Part shown: positions 1 through 8,146 of the stretch, in pieces | How the letters are laid out: the number at the start of each line of letters is the position of its first letter | How positions within the stretch are numbered: the stretch's first letter is position 1 | NCBI GenBank assembly: GCA_038231215.1 | Contig: JBBRLS010000017.1 | Location: 1-64,000, forward strand | Direction: 5' to 3' | DNA length: 64,000 bases | Source: Schlegelella_A sp038231215 | Lineage (GTDB): Bacteria > Pseudomonadota > Gammaproteobacteria > Burkholderiales > Burkholderiaceae_C | Notes under the pieces: generated by a model | What the model was told of the DNA's origin: nothing | The model's database searches: none | The model's input: the letters and a program-made list of their open reading frames with translations, nothing else | Position numbers and translations under genes: made by a program

Positions 1-1
1 C

Positions 2-1123
2 ACGCTCTACAACGGCGGCACGCTCTACATCGACGAAGGCAAGCCGACGCCGGCGCTGATCGGCGAGACGCTGCGCAACCTGCGCGAGATCGCGCCGACG
101 ATCTACTTCAACGTGCCCAAGGGCTTCGAGGAGATCGCCAACGCGCTCGAGGCCGATCCCATCTTGCGCACGACGCTGTTCAGCCGCGTCAGGATGTTCT
201 TCTTCGCCGGCGCGGGTCTGTCGCAGCCGGTCTGGGACAAGCTCGACCGCCTGGCCGAGCAGGAGATCGGCAAGCGCATTCGCATGCTCACCGGACTGGG
301 CATGACCGAGACCGCACCGTTTGCGATCTGTGCCAACGCCTACGAAGTGAAGTCGGGCCACATCGGCCTGCCCGCACCCGGGCTCGAGCTGAAGCTGGTG
401 CCGATGGGCGACAAGCAGGAGGTGCGCTATCGCGGCCCCAACGTCACGCCCGGCTACTGGCGCGCGCCCGCACAGACGGCCGAGAGCTTCGACGCCGAGG
501 GCTTCTATTGCAGCGGCGACGCCGCCCGGCCGATGGATGCGGCGCATCCCGAGCGCGGCTTCGTGTTCGACGGCCGCATCGCCGAGGACTTCAAGCTCAG
601 CACCGGAACCTTCGTCTCGGTGGGCCCGCTGCGCGCGAAGATCATCGCTGCCGGCGATCCGCTGGTACAGGACGTGGTCATCGCCGGCATCAACCGAAGC
701 GACATCGGTGTGCTGTTCTTTCCGCGCCTCGACGCCTGCCGCGCCTTCGTCGAGATGCCGTCGAACGCGCCGGCGCACATCGTCCTCGGCGACGCCAAGC
801 TGCGCGCCTTCTTCCAGCGCCTGGTCGACGTGATGCATTCCACCGGCAGCGGCAGCTCGACGCGCGTGGCGCGCGCGCTCGTGCTGGCCGAGCTGCCCTC
901 GATCGACTGCGGCGAGATCACCGACAAGGGCTCGATCAACCAGCGCGCCGTGCTCACGCATCGCGACGCAGACGTCGTGCGCATGTACATCGGCCGCGAC
1001 CGCGACGTGCTTTTTGCCGAAGGACGGCCAATGAGCTGCCTCTGTCATCCTGAGCGCAGTGAAGGATCTCGATGCCGCGATGAGATCCTTCGCTTCGCTC
1101 AGGATGACAACCGGACCTCCTGA
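2..1123 (+). CDS. fcs: Feruloyl-CoA synthetase-like AMP-forming ligase (5' end outside window)
   Basis: The reading frame is open from the window edge, so the N-terminal half is missing. The visible 373 residues carry the adenylation-domain core motif GMTETAPF and the C-terminal motif DGRIAEDFKLSTGTFVSVGP, which is characteristic of feruloyl-CoA synthetases. The family activates ferulate or related hydroxycinnamates with ATP and CoA in the cytoplasm, the first step of CoA-dependent side-chain shortening. The thioesterase and a Liv-type transporter follow directly in the same direction, consistent with an aromatic-acid operon. The last ~24 residues (CHPERSEGS...RFAQDDN) are not family sequence: they are the translation of a palindromic repeat (1043-1109) that has read through the end of the gene. 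A related acid:CoA ligase is the alternative assignment. Confidence 0.82.
   Translation, partial: TLYNGGTLYIDEGKPTPALIGETLRNLREIAPTIYFNVPKGFEEIANALEADPILRTTLFSRVRMFFFAGAGLSQPVWDKLDRLAEQEIGKRIRMLTGLGMTETAPFAICANAYEVKSGHIGLPAPGLELKLVPMGDKQEVRYRGPNVTPGYWRAPAQTAESFDAEGFYCSGDAARPMDAAHPERGFVFDGRIAEDFKLSTGTFVSVGPLRAKIIAAGDPLVQDVVIAGINRSDIGVLFFPRLDACRAFVEMPSNAPAHIVLGDAKLRAFFQRLVDVMHSTGSGSSTRVARALVLAELPSIDCGEITDKGSINQRAVLTHRDADVVRMYIGRDRDVLFAEGRPMSCLCHPERSEGSRCRDEILRFAQDDNRTS
1043..1109. repeat. Long imperfect palindrome (REP-like, 28-bp arms)
   Basis: The arms at 1043-1070 and 1082-1109 are inverted copies that differ at two positions, separated by 11 bp. Read in frame the element gives CHPERSEGS and ILRFAQDD. 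The same palindrome type is known as dispersed repeats in many proteobacterial genomes. Here it lies inside the 3' end of the ligase gene and ends 15 bp before the thioesterase start. Confidence 0.85.
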
Positions 1124-1124
1124 G

Positions 1125-1544
1125 ATGGCGAAGACGACGCTCTTTCGCGTGACCGTGCAATTCGGCGACTGCGACCCGGCGGGCATCGTCTTCTATCCCA
1201 ACTTCCAGCGCTGGATGGACGCGGCCTCGCTCTCCTTCTTCATGCAGTGCGGCGTGCCGCCCTGGCGCGAGCTGGTGAAGACGCGCGGCATCGTCGGCAC
1301 GCCCCTGCTGGAGATCGCGACGAAGTTCATCACCGCGGCCACCTATGCCGAGGAGCTGCAGATCGCCACCTCGGTCGCGGAGTGGCGCGCCAAGGTGTTC
1401 GTGCAGTGCCATCGCGTGATGCGCGGCGACACGCTCATCTGCGAAGGCACCGAGACGCGCGCCTTCGTCCGTCGCGACGCCGGCAACCCCGATCGCCTGC
1501 GTGCGATGCCGATTCCCGAAGACATTCGCGCCCTCTGCGAATAG
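1125..1544 (+). CDS. Acyl-CoA thioesterase, 4HBT/YbgC family
   Basis: A 139-residue hotdog-fold thioesterase. Near the N-terminus it shows the 4-hydroxybenzoyl-CoA thioesterase signature FGDCDPAGIVFYPNFQRWMD, with the catalytic Asp in DPAG. The family hydrolyses aromatic or acyl-CoA esters in the cytoplasm. The start ATG at 1125 is one base after the ligase stop codon; an upstream in-frame extension would run into the palindromic repeat and was not used. Its position between an aroyl-CoA ligase and an aromatic-type ABC transporter suggests that it releases CoA from aromatic thioesters. The exact substrate cannot be read from sequence. Confidence 0.85.
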   Translation: MAKTTLFRVTVQFGDCDPAGIVFYPNFQRWMDAASLSFFMQCGVPPWRELVKTRGIVGTPLLEIATKFITAATYAEELQIATSVAEWRAKVFVQCHRVMRGDTLICEGTETRAFVRRDAGNPDRLRAMPIPEDIRALCE

Positions 1545-1574
1545 CGCCATCACTTCAAGACTGGAGACAACGCC

Positions 1575-2723
1575 ATGAAGACGATTCGACTGATCGCCGC
1601 CGCGGCCGCCGCAGGTCTCGGCGTGCTCGCCGCGACGCCGGCGCTCGCCGACCTGACGATCGGCGCCAGCCTCTCGCTCACCGGGCCGACCTCGGCGCTC
1701 GGCATCCCGACCAAGAACGGCATCGCCCTCTGGCCGAAGGAGATCGCCGGCGAGAAGCTCAACGTCATCGTCCTCGACGATGCGACCGACCCGACCAAGG
1801 CGGTCCAGAACACGCGCAAGTTTCTGAACGAGGACAAGGTCGATCTCATCGTCGGCTCGACGGCGACGCCGGTCGCCGCGGCGATGGCCGACGTCGCCGC
1901 CGAAGGCAAGACGGTGCAGCTCATGCTGTCGCCGGTCAACCTGCCCGAAGGTCGCGGCGGCTGGTCGTTCCGCATGCCGCAGTCGACGGCGGTGATGGCC
2001 ATTCCGATCGTCGAGCAGTGGAAGAAGCTCGGCGTCAAGACCTACGGCTTTCTCGGCTACGCCGATGCCTATGGCGAGGCCTGGCTGAAGGACATCACGC
2101 CCCTGACCGAGAAGGCCGGCATCAAGCAGGTCGTGGTCGAGCGCTTCGCCCGCACCGACTCGAGCGTTACCGGCCAGGCGCTCAAGCTCGTCGCCGCCAA
2201 TCCCGACGCCATCCTCGTCGTCGCCTCGGGCAGCGGCGCGGCAATGCCGCACAAGGGCCTGGTCGAGCGCGGCTACGCCAGGGGCAAGATCTACCAGACG
2301 CACGGTGCGGCGACGATGGACCTGATCCGCGTCGGCGGCGCCGACGTCGAGGGCTCGTTCGTCTCGTCGGGACCGGCGGTCGTCGCCGAAAAGCTCCCCG
2401 ACTCGAACGCCAGCAAGGCGCTCGGCGTGCAGTTCAAGAACCAGTTCGAAGCCGTCAACGGCAAGGGCTCGGCCAACCAGTTCGCGGCGCACGCGTTCGA
2501 CGTCGTGCTGGTGCTGCAGAAGGCGGTGCCGCTGGCGCTGAAGAAGGGCAAGCCGGGGACGGCTGAGTTCCGCGCCGCGTTGAAGGAAGCGTTCGAGACG
2601 ATGGGCCCCACCCCGGTCTCGCAGGGCGTGCTCAACTGGACCGCGACCGATCACTTCGGCTACACGCCCGAGACCGGCGTGCTGCTCAAGGTCGTGGGCG
2701 GCGATTGGCAGGTCGTGAACTGA
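1575..2723 (+). CDS. Liv-type ABC transporter substrate-binding protein
   Basis: A 382-residue periplasmic binding protein of the LivJ/LivK family (Peripla_BP_6). It has a clear Sec signal peptide (MKTIRLIAAAAAAGLGVLAA, probably cleaved after ALA near residue 25). The mature protein starts with the typical DLTIGASLSLTGPTSALG strand-turn. These proteins capture branched-chain amino acids or, in many betaproteobacteria, aromatic acids. The gene follows the thioesterase by 30 bp and precedes the permease genes, so it is the binding component of this transporter. An aromatic substrate is inferred from the neighbouring feruloyl-CoA synthetase-like gene. Confidence 0.88.
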   Translation: MKTIRLIAAAAAAGLGVLAATPALADLTIGASLSLTGPTSALGIPTKNGIALWPKEIAGEKLNVIVLDDATDPTKAVQNTRKFLNEDKVDLIVGSTATPVAAAMADVAAEGKTVQLMLSPVNLPEGRGGWSFRMPQSTAVMAIPIVEQWKKLGVKTYGFLGYADAYGEAWLKDITPLTEKAGIKQVVVERFARTDSSVTGQALKLVAANPDAILVVASGSGAAMPHKGLVERGYARGKIYQTHGAATMDLIRVGGADVEGSFVSSGPAVVAEKLPDSNASKALGVQFKNQFEAVNGKGSANQFAAHAFDVVLVLQKAVPLALKKGKPGTAEFRAALKEAFETMGPTPVSQGVLNWTATDHFGYTPETGVLLKVVGGDWQVVN

Positions 2724-2787
2724 GGGGCAGGGCGGTTATCGTCGCGGGCGCACCGGGACGCAGTCTTCGCCTCGGGCGCCGCATCGC

Positions 2788-3828
2788 ATGGACCTCTCCA
2801 CCGCCGGCATCCTCGCGCTAGACGGCGTTACCAACGGCTCCGTCTACGCGCTGCTCGCGCTGGCGACGGTGCTGGTGTTCGCCGTCACGCGCGTCATCTT
2901 CATTCCGCAAGGCGAGTTCGTCGCCTATGGTGCACTGACGCTGGCCTTGCTGCAGCTCGGCAAGGTGCCGGGCACGGTCTGGCTGCTCGTTGCTTTGGCG
3001 GTGGTCGCGGCGTTGATCGATCTCGTCGATGCGGTCCGGCGCGGCCTGCCCGCCGCAGCGATGCTGCGCGGCGTGCTGCGCACGCTGGTGGCACCGGGCA
3101 TCGTCGCGGCGCTCACGGTGTGGGCGGCGCCGCAAAAGCTGCACCTGCTCGCGCAGAGCGCGCTCACGCTGGCCATCGTCACCCTGCTCGGGCCGCTCGT
3201 CTACCGCATCGCCTACCAGCGGCTCGCCGACGCGACCGTGCTGGTGCTGCTCATCGTCTCGGTCGGCGTGCACTTCGCGCTGACCGGGCTCGGCCTGGTC
3301 TTCTTCGGCGCAGAAGGCTTTCGCAACCCGAGCTTCTGGGACGTGCGCTTTTCGGCCGGCGCGATCACGCTGTCGGGGCAGACGGTCATCATCTTCATCG
3401 CCTCGATCGTGCTCATCGTCGCGCTGTTCCTGTTCTTCGAGCGCACCTTGCGCGGCAAGGCCTTGCGCGCCACCGCCGTCAACCGGCTCGGTGCGCGGCT
3501 CATGGGCATCTCGACCTCGGGCGCCGGCAAGCTGAGCTTCGGCCTGGCGGCGTTCATCGGCGCGCTCTCGGGTCTGCTGATCGGGCCGACGACGACGATC
3601 TTCTACGACTCGGGCTTCCTGATCGGCCTCAAAGGCTTCGTCGCGGCGATCTTCGGCGCGCTGGCGAGCTACCCGGCGGCAGCGCTCGGCGCCTTGCTCG
3701 TCGGCGTGCTGGAAAGCTTCAGCTCGTTCTATGCGAGCGCGTTCAAGGAAGTGATCGTCTTCACGCTCATCATTCCCGTGCTGCTCTGGCGCTCGTTCCA
3801 GCGCGGCCACGATGACGAAGAGGAATGA
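2788..3828 (+). CDS. livH: Branched-chain/aromatic acid ABC transporter permease (LivH family)
   Basis: A 346-residue inner-membrane permease with about eight hydrophobic segments and the LivH-type opening GVTNGSVYALLALATVLVF. It carries a longer cytoplasmic/periplasmic insertion (about residues 70-110) than the minimal 290-residue family members. The C-terminus (FKEVIVFTLIIPVLLWRSFQ) is typical. The stop overlaps the start of the next permease gene (ATGA at 3825-3828), indicating translational coupling. Confidence 0.88.
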   Translation: MDLSTAGILALDGVTNGSVYALLALATVLVFAVTRVIFIPQGEFVAYGALTLALLQLGKVPGTVWLLVALAVVAALIDLVDAVRRGLPAAAMLRGVLRTLVAPGIVAALTVWAAPQKLHLLAQSALTLAIVTLLGPLVYRIAYQRLADATVLVLLIVSVGVHFALTGLGLVFFGAEGFRNPSFWDVRFSAGAITLSGQTVIIFIASIVLIVALFLFFERTLRGKALRATAVNRLGARLMGISTSGAGKLSFGLAAFIGALSGLLIGPTTTIFYDSGFLIGLKGFVAAIFGALASYPAAALGALLVGVLESFSSFYASAFKEVIVFTLIIPVLLWRSFQRGHDDEEE

Positions 3829-5603
3829 CCGTGGGCTTTCGTCGCATCGCCCTGGTCATCTTCGCCATCGTGCTGGCGCTGATCCCCGTGCTCACGCCGG
3901 CGAACAGCGAGTTCTGGATCACGCAGGCCAACTACATCGGCCTGTACGCGCTGGTCGTGATCGGCCTCGTGCTGCTCACCGGCATCGCCGGACTGACCTC
4001 GTTCGGGCAGGCCGCGTTCGTCGGCATGGGCGCGTACACGGCCGCGTATCTCACGCTCAGCTACGGTGTCTCGCCCTGGCTCACGGTGTGGATCGGACTG
4101 GCCGTCACCGGCGTCGCGGCACTGCTGCTGGCGTGGGTGACGCTGCGCATGTCGGGCCACTTCCTGCCGCTGGCGACGATCGCCTGGGGCCTGTCGCTGT
4201 TCTACCTGCTCGGCAACCTCGACTTCCTCGGCAAGTACGACGGCTTGCTCGGCATCCCGGCGATCAGCTTCTTCGGCACGCCGCTCAACACCGGACGCAG
4301 CTTCTTCTACCTGCTCTGGACGATCGTCTTCCTCGCCGCGATCGCCGTCACGCATCTGCTCGACTCGCGTGCCGGCCGCGCGCTGCGTGCCGTCAAGGGC
4401 GGCTCGACGATGGCCGAGGCGATGGGCATCGACACCTTTCGCGTCAAGGTCACCGCGTTCGTTCTCGCTGCCTTGCTGGCCAGTGTCTCCGGCTGGCTCT
4501 TCGCGCACTTCCAGCGCACCGTGAATCCGTCGCCGTTCGGCCTGAACATGGGCATCGAGTACCTGTTCATGGCGGTGCTCGGCGGCGTCGGCTATGTGTG
4601 GGGCGCGCTCATCGGCGCCGGCGTCGTGCAGGTGCTGAAGGACCAGCTCCAGGTCTGGCTGCCCAGGCTGATGGGCACCAGCGGCAACTACGAGATCATC
4701 GTCTTCGGCGTGTTGCTCGTGCTCATGCTGCAGTACGCGCGCGACGGCCTGTGGGCCTTCGTCGACGCGATGCTGCCGCGCGTGCGGCGCAAGGTCGACT
4801 GGGCCGGCGCTGCGGCCTTGCCGGCACGGCCGCGGCCGCCGCACGGCCAGGTCGTGCTCGACGTGCGCGCCGCGCGCAAGGAGTTCGGCGGGCTGGTCGC
4901 CGTCAACGACGTGAGCTTCCAGGTCAAGGCCGGCGAGATCCTCGGCCTGATCGGCCCCAACGGCGCCGGCAAGTCGACGACCTTCAACCTCGTCACCGGC
5001 GTCTTGCCGGCGACGCGCGGCGAGGTGGCGCTGCTCGGCAAGCGCATCGACTCGCTGCCTTCGCGCCGGATCGCCGCGCTCGGCGTCTCGCGCACCTTCC
5101 AGCACGTGAAGATGATCGCCGGCATGACGGTGCTCGAGAACGTCGCGCTCGGCGCGCATCTGCGCGGCGGCCGCGGTGTGCCCGCGGCGATGCTGCGCCT
5201 CGACCGCGCCGAAGAGCGCAGCCTGATGCGCGAGGCCGAGCGCCAGTTGCAGCGCATCGGCATGGCCACGCTGATGCACGAGCAGGCCGGCAACCTCGCG
5301 CTCGGCCAGCAGCGCCTCATGGAGATCGCGCGTGCGCTGGCCGCCGACCCGATCCTGCTGCTGCTCGACGAGCCGGCCGCGGGCCTGCGCATGAAGGAAA
5401 AGGAAGGGCTCGCCGATGTGCTGCGCCAGTTGCGTGGCGAGGGGCTCTCGATCCTGCTCGTCGAGCACGACATGGACCTGGTGATGGGGCTGGTCGATCG
5501 GGTCGTCGTGATGGAGTTCGGGACCAAGCTGATCGAAGGGACGCCGGAGGAAGTGCAGGCGAGTCCCGCGGTTCGCGCTGCCTATCTTGGTACTGAGCAC
5601 TGA
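3825..5603 (+). CDS. Fused LivM-type permease and LivG-type ATPase
   Basis: A 592-residue two-domain protein. Residues ~1-315 are a LivM permease (GLTSFGQAAFVGMGAY; GVGYVWGALIGAGVVQVLKD) and residues ~340-585 an ABC ATPase. The ATPase has Walker A GPNGAGKST, signature-like LALGQQRLMEIAR, Walker B ILLLDEPAAGL and switch region EHDMDL. The fusion ties one transmembrane subunit to one nucleotide-binding domain. It overlaps the upstream livH by 4 bp, and the downstream livF ATG lies 1 bp after its stop, so all three are one transporter. Such fusions recur in Burkholderiales. The signature reads ALGQQR rather than canonical LSGGQ, which is usual for LivG. Confidence 0.9.
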   Translation: MTVGFRRIALVIFAIVLALIPVLTPANSEFWITQANYIGLYALVVIGLVLLTGIAGLTSFGQAAFVGMGAYTAAYLTLSYGVSPWLTVWIGLAVTGVAALLLAWVTLRMSGHFLPLATIAWGLSLFYLLGNLDFLGKYDGLLGIPAISFFGTPLNTGRSFFYLLWTIVFLAAIAVTHLLDSRAGRALRAVKGGSTMAEAMGIDTFRVKVTAFVLAALLASVSGWLFAHFQRTVNPSPFGLNMGIEYLFMAVLGGVGYVWGALIGAGVVQVLKDQLQVWLPRLMGTSGNYEIIVFGVLLVLMLQYARDGLWAFVDAMLPRVRRKVDWAGAAALPARPRPPHGQVVLDVRAARKEFGGLVAVNDVSFQVKAGEILGLIGPNGAGKSTTFNLVTGVLPATRGEVALLGKRIDSLPSRRIAALGVSRTFQHVKMIAGMTVLENVALGAHLRGGRGVPAAMLRLDRAEERSLMREAERQLQRIGMATLMHEQAGNLALGQQRLMEIARALAADPILLLLDEPAAGLRMKEKEGLADVLRQLRGEGLSILLVEHDMDLVMGLVDRVVVMEFGTKLIEGTPEEVQASPAVRAAYLGTEH

Positions 5604-5604
5604 C

Positions 5605-6345
5605 ATGGCTGAGCTGCTCCTCAACGTCCGCGACCTCCACGCCGGCTACGGCAAGGCCGAAGTCCTGCACGGCCTGACGCTGACCGCACGAGCCGGCAAG
5701 GTCATCACCGTCATCGGCCCCAACGGCGCCGGCAAGTCCACCTTGCTCAATGCCCTGATGGGCGCCCTGCCGAGCAAGGGAAGGATCGAGTACGACGGCA
5801 AGCCGGTCGGCCTGCGCTCGCTCGAGGAGCGCGTCATGCTCGGAATGGCGCTGGTGCCGGAGACGCGCGCGCTGTTCGGCACCATGTCGGTCGAGGACAA
5901 CCTGCTGCTCGGCGCCTGGCGCCAGTTCAGGCTCGGCATCAAGGACAGCGCCCGGGAACTCAACTCGGTCTACATGCTGTTCCCGCGCCTGCGCGAGCGG
6001 CGCGCGCAACTCGCCGGGACGTTGTCAGGCGGCGAACGACAGATGCTCGCCGTCGGCCGAGCCCTGATGGGCAAGCCCGCGTTGCTCATGCTCGACGAGC
6101 CGAGCCTCGGCCTCGCGCCGCTCGTCGTGCGCAGCATCTTCGCGACCATCGCCGCCTTGCGCGCCACCGGCGTGACGATCCTGCTCGTCGAGCAGAACGC
6201 GCGTGCGGCGCTCGAAGTGGCCGACTACGGCTACGTGCTCGAGATGGGCGAGGTGGCGCTGCAAGGCCCGGCCTCGGACCTGGCCAGGGACCCGCGCGTC
6301 ATCGAGACCTACCTGGGCGCGGCACGCAAGAAGGCCGACGCGTGA
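5605..6345 (+). CDS. livF: Liv-type ABC transporter ATP-binding protein (LivF)
   Basis: A 246-residue ABC ATPase with Walker A GPNGAGKSTLL, signature TLSGGERQML, Walker B LLMLDEPSLGLAP and the typical VEQNARAALEVADYGYVLE tail. The ATG at 5605 is chosen because it directly follows the upstream stop (TGACATG). An in-frame TTG at 5587 lies inside the upstream gene and is less likely. It is the second nucleotide-binding subunit of the transporter formed with the LivH and LivM-LivG proteins. Confidence 0.92.
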   Translation: MAELLLNVRDLHAGYGKAEVLHGLTLTARAGKVITVIGPNGAGKSTLLNALMGALPSKGRIEYDGKPVGLRSLEERVMLGMALVPETRALFGTMSVEDNLLLGAWRQFRLGIKDSARELNSVYMLFPRLRERRAQLAGTLSGGERQMLAVGRALMGKPALLMLDEPSLGLAPLVVRSIFATIAALRATGVTILLVEQNARAALEVADYGYVLEMGEVALQGPASDLARDPRVIETYLGAARKKADA

Positions 6346-6866
6346 AGGCGGCAGCGGACGAGGCGACGGCACTGCCGCAGGCCGAGGCACCGCCACGCCG
6401 TCGGCGCGCCGCCACGCCGACGCTCGACGACTCCGCCCTGCTGCACCTGGTCGGCTACGCCGCGACGCGCGCCTCGCTCGAATTGAAGAAGGTGTTCGCG
6501 CTGCACATGGAGCCGCACGGCTTGCGCATCGCCGAGTTCTCCATCCTCATGCTCGTGGCCGGCAACGACGAGGTGAACCAGAAGCAGCTAGGCCAGGCGC
6601 TCGACATCTCGCCGCCGAACATGGCCGTCACGCTCGACCGCATGGCCGAGCGCGGCTGGATCGAGCGCGTGCGCAGCACGCATGACCGGCGCGCCCAGCA
6701 CATCCATCTCACGAAGATCGGCCGGACCTTCGCCGAGCGGATGCGCAAGATCTCGACGACCATGGAAGAGCCGTCGCTTTCGGTGCTGTCGCGTGCCGAA
6801 CGCGCCATGCTGATCGAGATGCTGAGAAAGCTCGTGCCCGGGGTGGCGCGAACGCCCGACGCCTGA
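6342..6866 (+). CDS. MarR-family transcriptional regulator
   Basis: A 174-residue protein with a basic, disordered first ~30 residues, then the MarR winged helix (QKQLGQALDISPPNMAVTLD recognition region and a wing with RSTHDRRAQ). The GTG start at 6342 overlaps the livF stop (GTGA), which couples it to the operon. MarR proteins beside ferulate or coumarate genes commonly repress them and release DNA on binding the CoA thioester. That role is likely here but inferred. No operator palindrome was identified because the operon promoter lies outside the window. Confidence 0.85.
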   Translation: MKAAADEATALPQAEAPPRRRRAATPTLDDSALLHLVGYAATRASLELKKVFALHMEPHGLRIAEFSILMLVAGNDEVNQKQLGQALDISPPNMAVTLDRMAERGWIERVRSTHDRRAQHIHLTKIGRTFAERMRKISTTMEEPSLSVLSRAERAMLIEMLRKLVPGVARTPDA

Positions 6867-6960
6867 GCGCGACACACTGAAAAGCGCCACCGCAAGCCCA
6901 GCTGCGGGCACGTTGCTTGCCGGCTGCAACGAGCATGTCCCACCCACGCAGGAGCAAGTC

Positions 6961-7422
6961 ATGAGTTCATTCCTCAGACGAACGATTCTTGCCAGCACCG
7001 TTGCGGCGCTGGCTGCCACCGGCCTGCTGGCCGGCTGTCAGAAGACGACCACGACGCAGTCGCCCGACGGAACGACGACCACGACCACCACGACCACTGT
7101 CGTGCCGACCGAGCCTTCGGCCAGCACGGCGGCCGCCATGAAGTCGGCGGTCAAGGAAATGGGCAACGACGCGAACCAGGCGATGAACAAGGCCGGCGAG
7201 GTCATCGAGGACGGCGTCATCACGACCAAGGTGAAGACGGCGCTGCTTGCCGACCCCGACGTGAAGGGCCTGGCCATCGACGTCGACACCAAGAACGGCG
7301 TCGTCACGCTGAAAGGCACGGCCGACAAGGCCGCGAACATGGAGCGTGCGATGCGCATCGCCCGCGACACGGGCGGTGTGAAGTCGGTCGACAACCAGCT
7401 CGTCGTCAAGACCTCGGGCTGA
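6961..7422 (+). CDS. BON-domain periplasmic lipoprotein (OsmY-like)
   Basis: A 153-residue protein with a lipoprotein signal peptide ending in lipobox LLAGC, then a Thr-rich linker (TTTTTTTTTV region, residues ~30-50). A single BON domain occupies the last ~70 residues (TTKVKTALLADPDVKGLAID and GVVTLKGTAD). BON domains bind phospholipid membranes, and members are often induced by osmotic or envelope stress. The ATG at 6961 is preceded by AGGAGCAAGTC, a good ribosome-binding site. It sits alone between MarR and the toxin gene. Confidence 0.85.
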   Translation: MSSFLRRTILASTVAALAATGLLAGCQKTTTTQSPDGTTTTTTTTTVVPTEPSASTAAAMKSAVKEMGNDANQAMNKAGEVIEDGVITTKVKTALLADPDVKGLAIDVDTKNGVVTLKGTADKAANMERAMRIARDTGGVKSVDNQLVVKTSG

Positions 7423-7460
7423 ACGGCGCGGGCGCGTGATCGCACCCATCCCGCGGCGGA

Positions 7461-7790
7461 TCAACTCCTTCCTGGTGCCTCGTCGATCAGGATCGCCGCA
7501 ATGTTCTGACGATCGCCCAGGAACCGCACGACGTCGAGATGGTCGGCCGCTTCGAAATAGAACCAATAAAGGGGAAATCCCTTCACGCCCCACGAGCGCA
7601 ACCCTGGGATTTCGCAGACGAGTCCCAGCCTGAGCGAACCGAGCCTTGGCATGCGCTCGATGGGTCTCAATGCCGCTAAGGCGGCATTGAATGCCTTGGT
7701 GCCCGTCGATATTCCGCCCTCGCGAACGAGGTAGCGAACGTTCTCCACGAGGTCGTGCTCGGCCTGCGGACGCAGCCGAGCAGTTTTCAA
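7461..7790 (-). CDS. parE: ParE/RelE-superfamily toxin
   Basis: A 109-residue protein with the ParE-type N-terminus (LRPQAEHDLVENVRYLV) and core (GLRSWGVKGFPLYWFYFEA, then VVRFLGDRQ). ParE toxins poison DNA gyrase, whereas RelE relatives cleave mRNA; the RSWGVKGF/ILIDE pattern fits ParE. It starts at TTG, and that codon overlaps the antitoxin stop (TTGA at 7787-7790), so toxin translation is coupled to and probably limited by antitoxin translation. No in-frame ATG lies near the conserved N-terminus. Confidence 0.8.
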   Translation of the reverse strand: MKTARLRPQAEHDLVENVRYLVREGGISTGTKAFNAALAALRPIERMPRLGSLRLGLVCEIPGLRSWGVKGFPLYWFYFEAADHLDVVRFLGDRQNIAAILIDEAPGRS

Positions 7791-8038
7791 TCCTGGCCGC
7801 CGAGGGCGCGGGCACGAAGCTTAGCGCGGACCGCGGGCGTCAGCGCTCGGCCGGAACCCGAACGCAGGCCCTCTTCGACGAGTTCACGCAGGCGCCTCTT
7901 GGCCTGCTCTTCCTGGTCACGTCGCACGAGGTCGCGCAGGTACTCGCTCGTGTTGCCGTACTGCCCTGATCGCACCCGCTCGTCGATGTACGCGCGCAAG
8001 GTTTCGGGAAGGGCAAAGCTCATCGTGTTCGCACTCAT
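7787..8038 (-). CDS. parD: ParD-like antitoxin (CC2985 type)
   Basis: An 83-residue ribbon-helix-helix protein: MSFALPETLRAYIDERV..., then GNTSEYLRDLVRRDQE, a classic ParD pattern, and a C-terminal helical toxin-binding tail rich in Arg and Leu. The start is ATG 8038; ATGs at 8047 and 8023 are also in frame and cannot be excluded. It is the first gene of the pair, overlapping the toxin by 4 bp. ParD normally neutralises the toxin and represses its own promoter. Confidence 0.82.
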   Translation of the reverse strand: MSANTMSFALPETLRAYIDERVRSGQYGNTSEYLRDLVRRDQEEQAKRRLRELVEEGLRSGSGRALTPAVRAKLRARALGGQD

Positions 8039-8047
8039 GAGCGGCAT

Positions 8048-8074
8048 GATCGCCAGACTATCAATAGTTGTCAA
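8048..8074 (-). promoter_or_regulatory. Candidate parDE promoter and operator palindrome
   Basis: On the minus strand TTGACA (8069-8074) forms a perfect -35 hexamer. It is immediately followed by the palindrome ACTATTGATAGT (8057-8068, 5-bp arms, 2-bp spacer) in the -35/-10 spacer, which is where ParD-type autorepressors bind. The -10 hexamer about 17 bp downstream is weak. Function is inferred from position. Confidence 0.55.
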
Positions 8075-8146
8075 CTTCGGCGTTCGCGCCGCCGATCGCG
8101 AAAAAGGAGGCGATGGCACACGCCACCGCGACGATGCGGCGACAGC

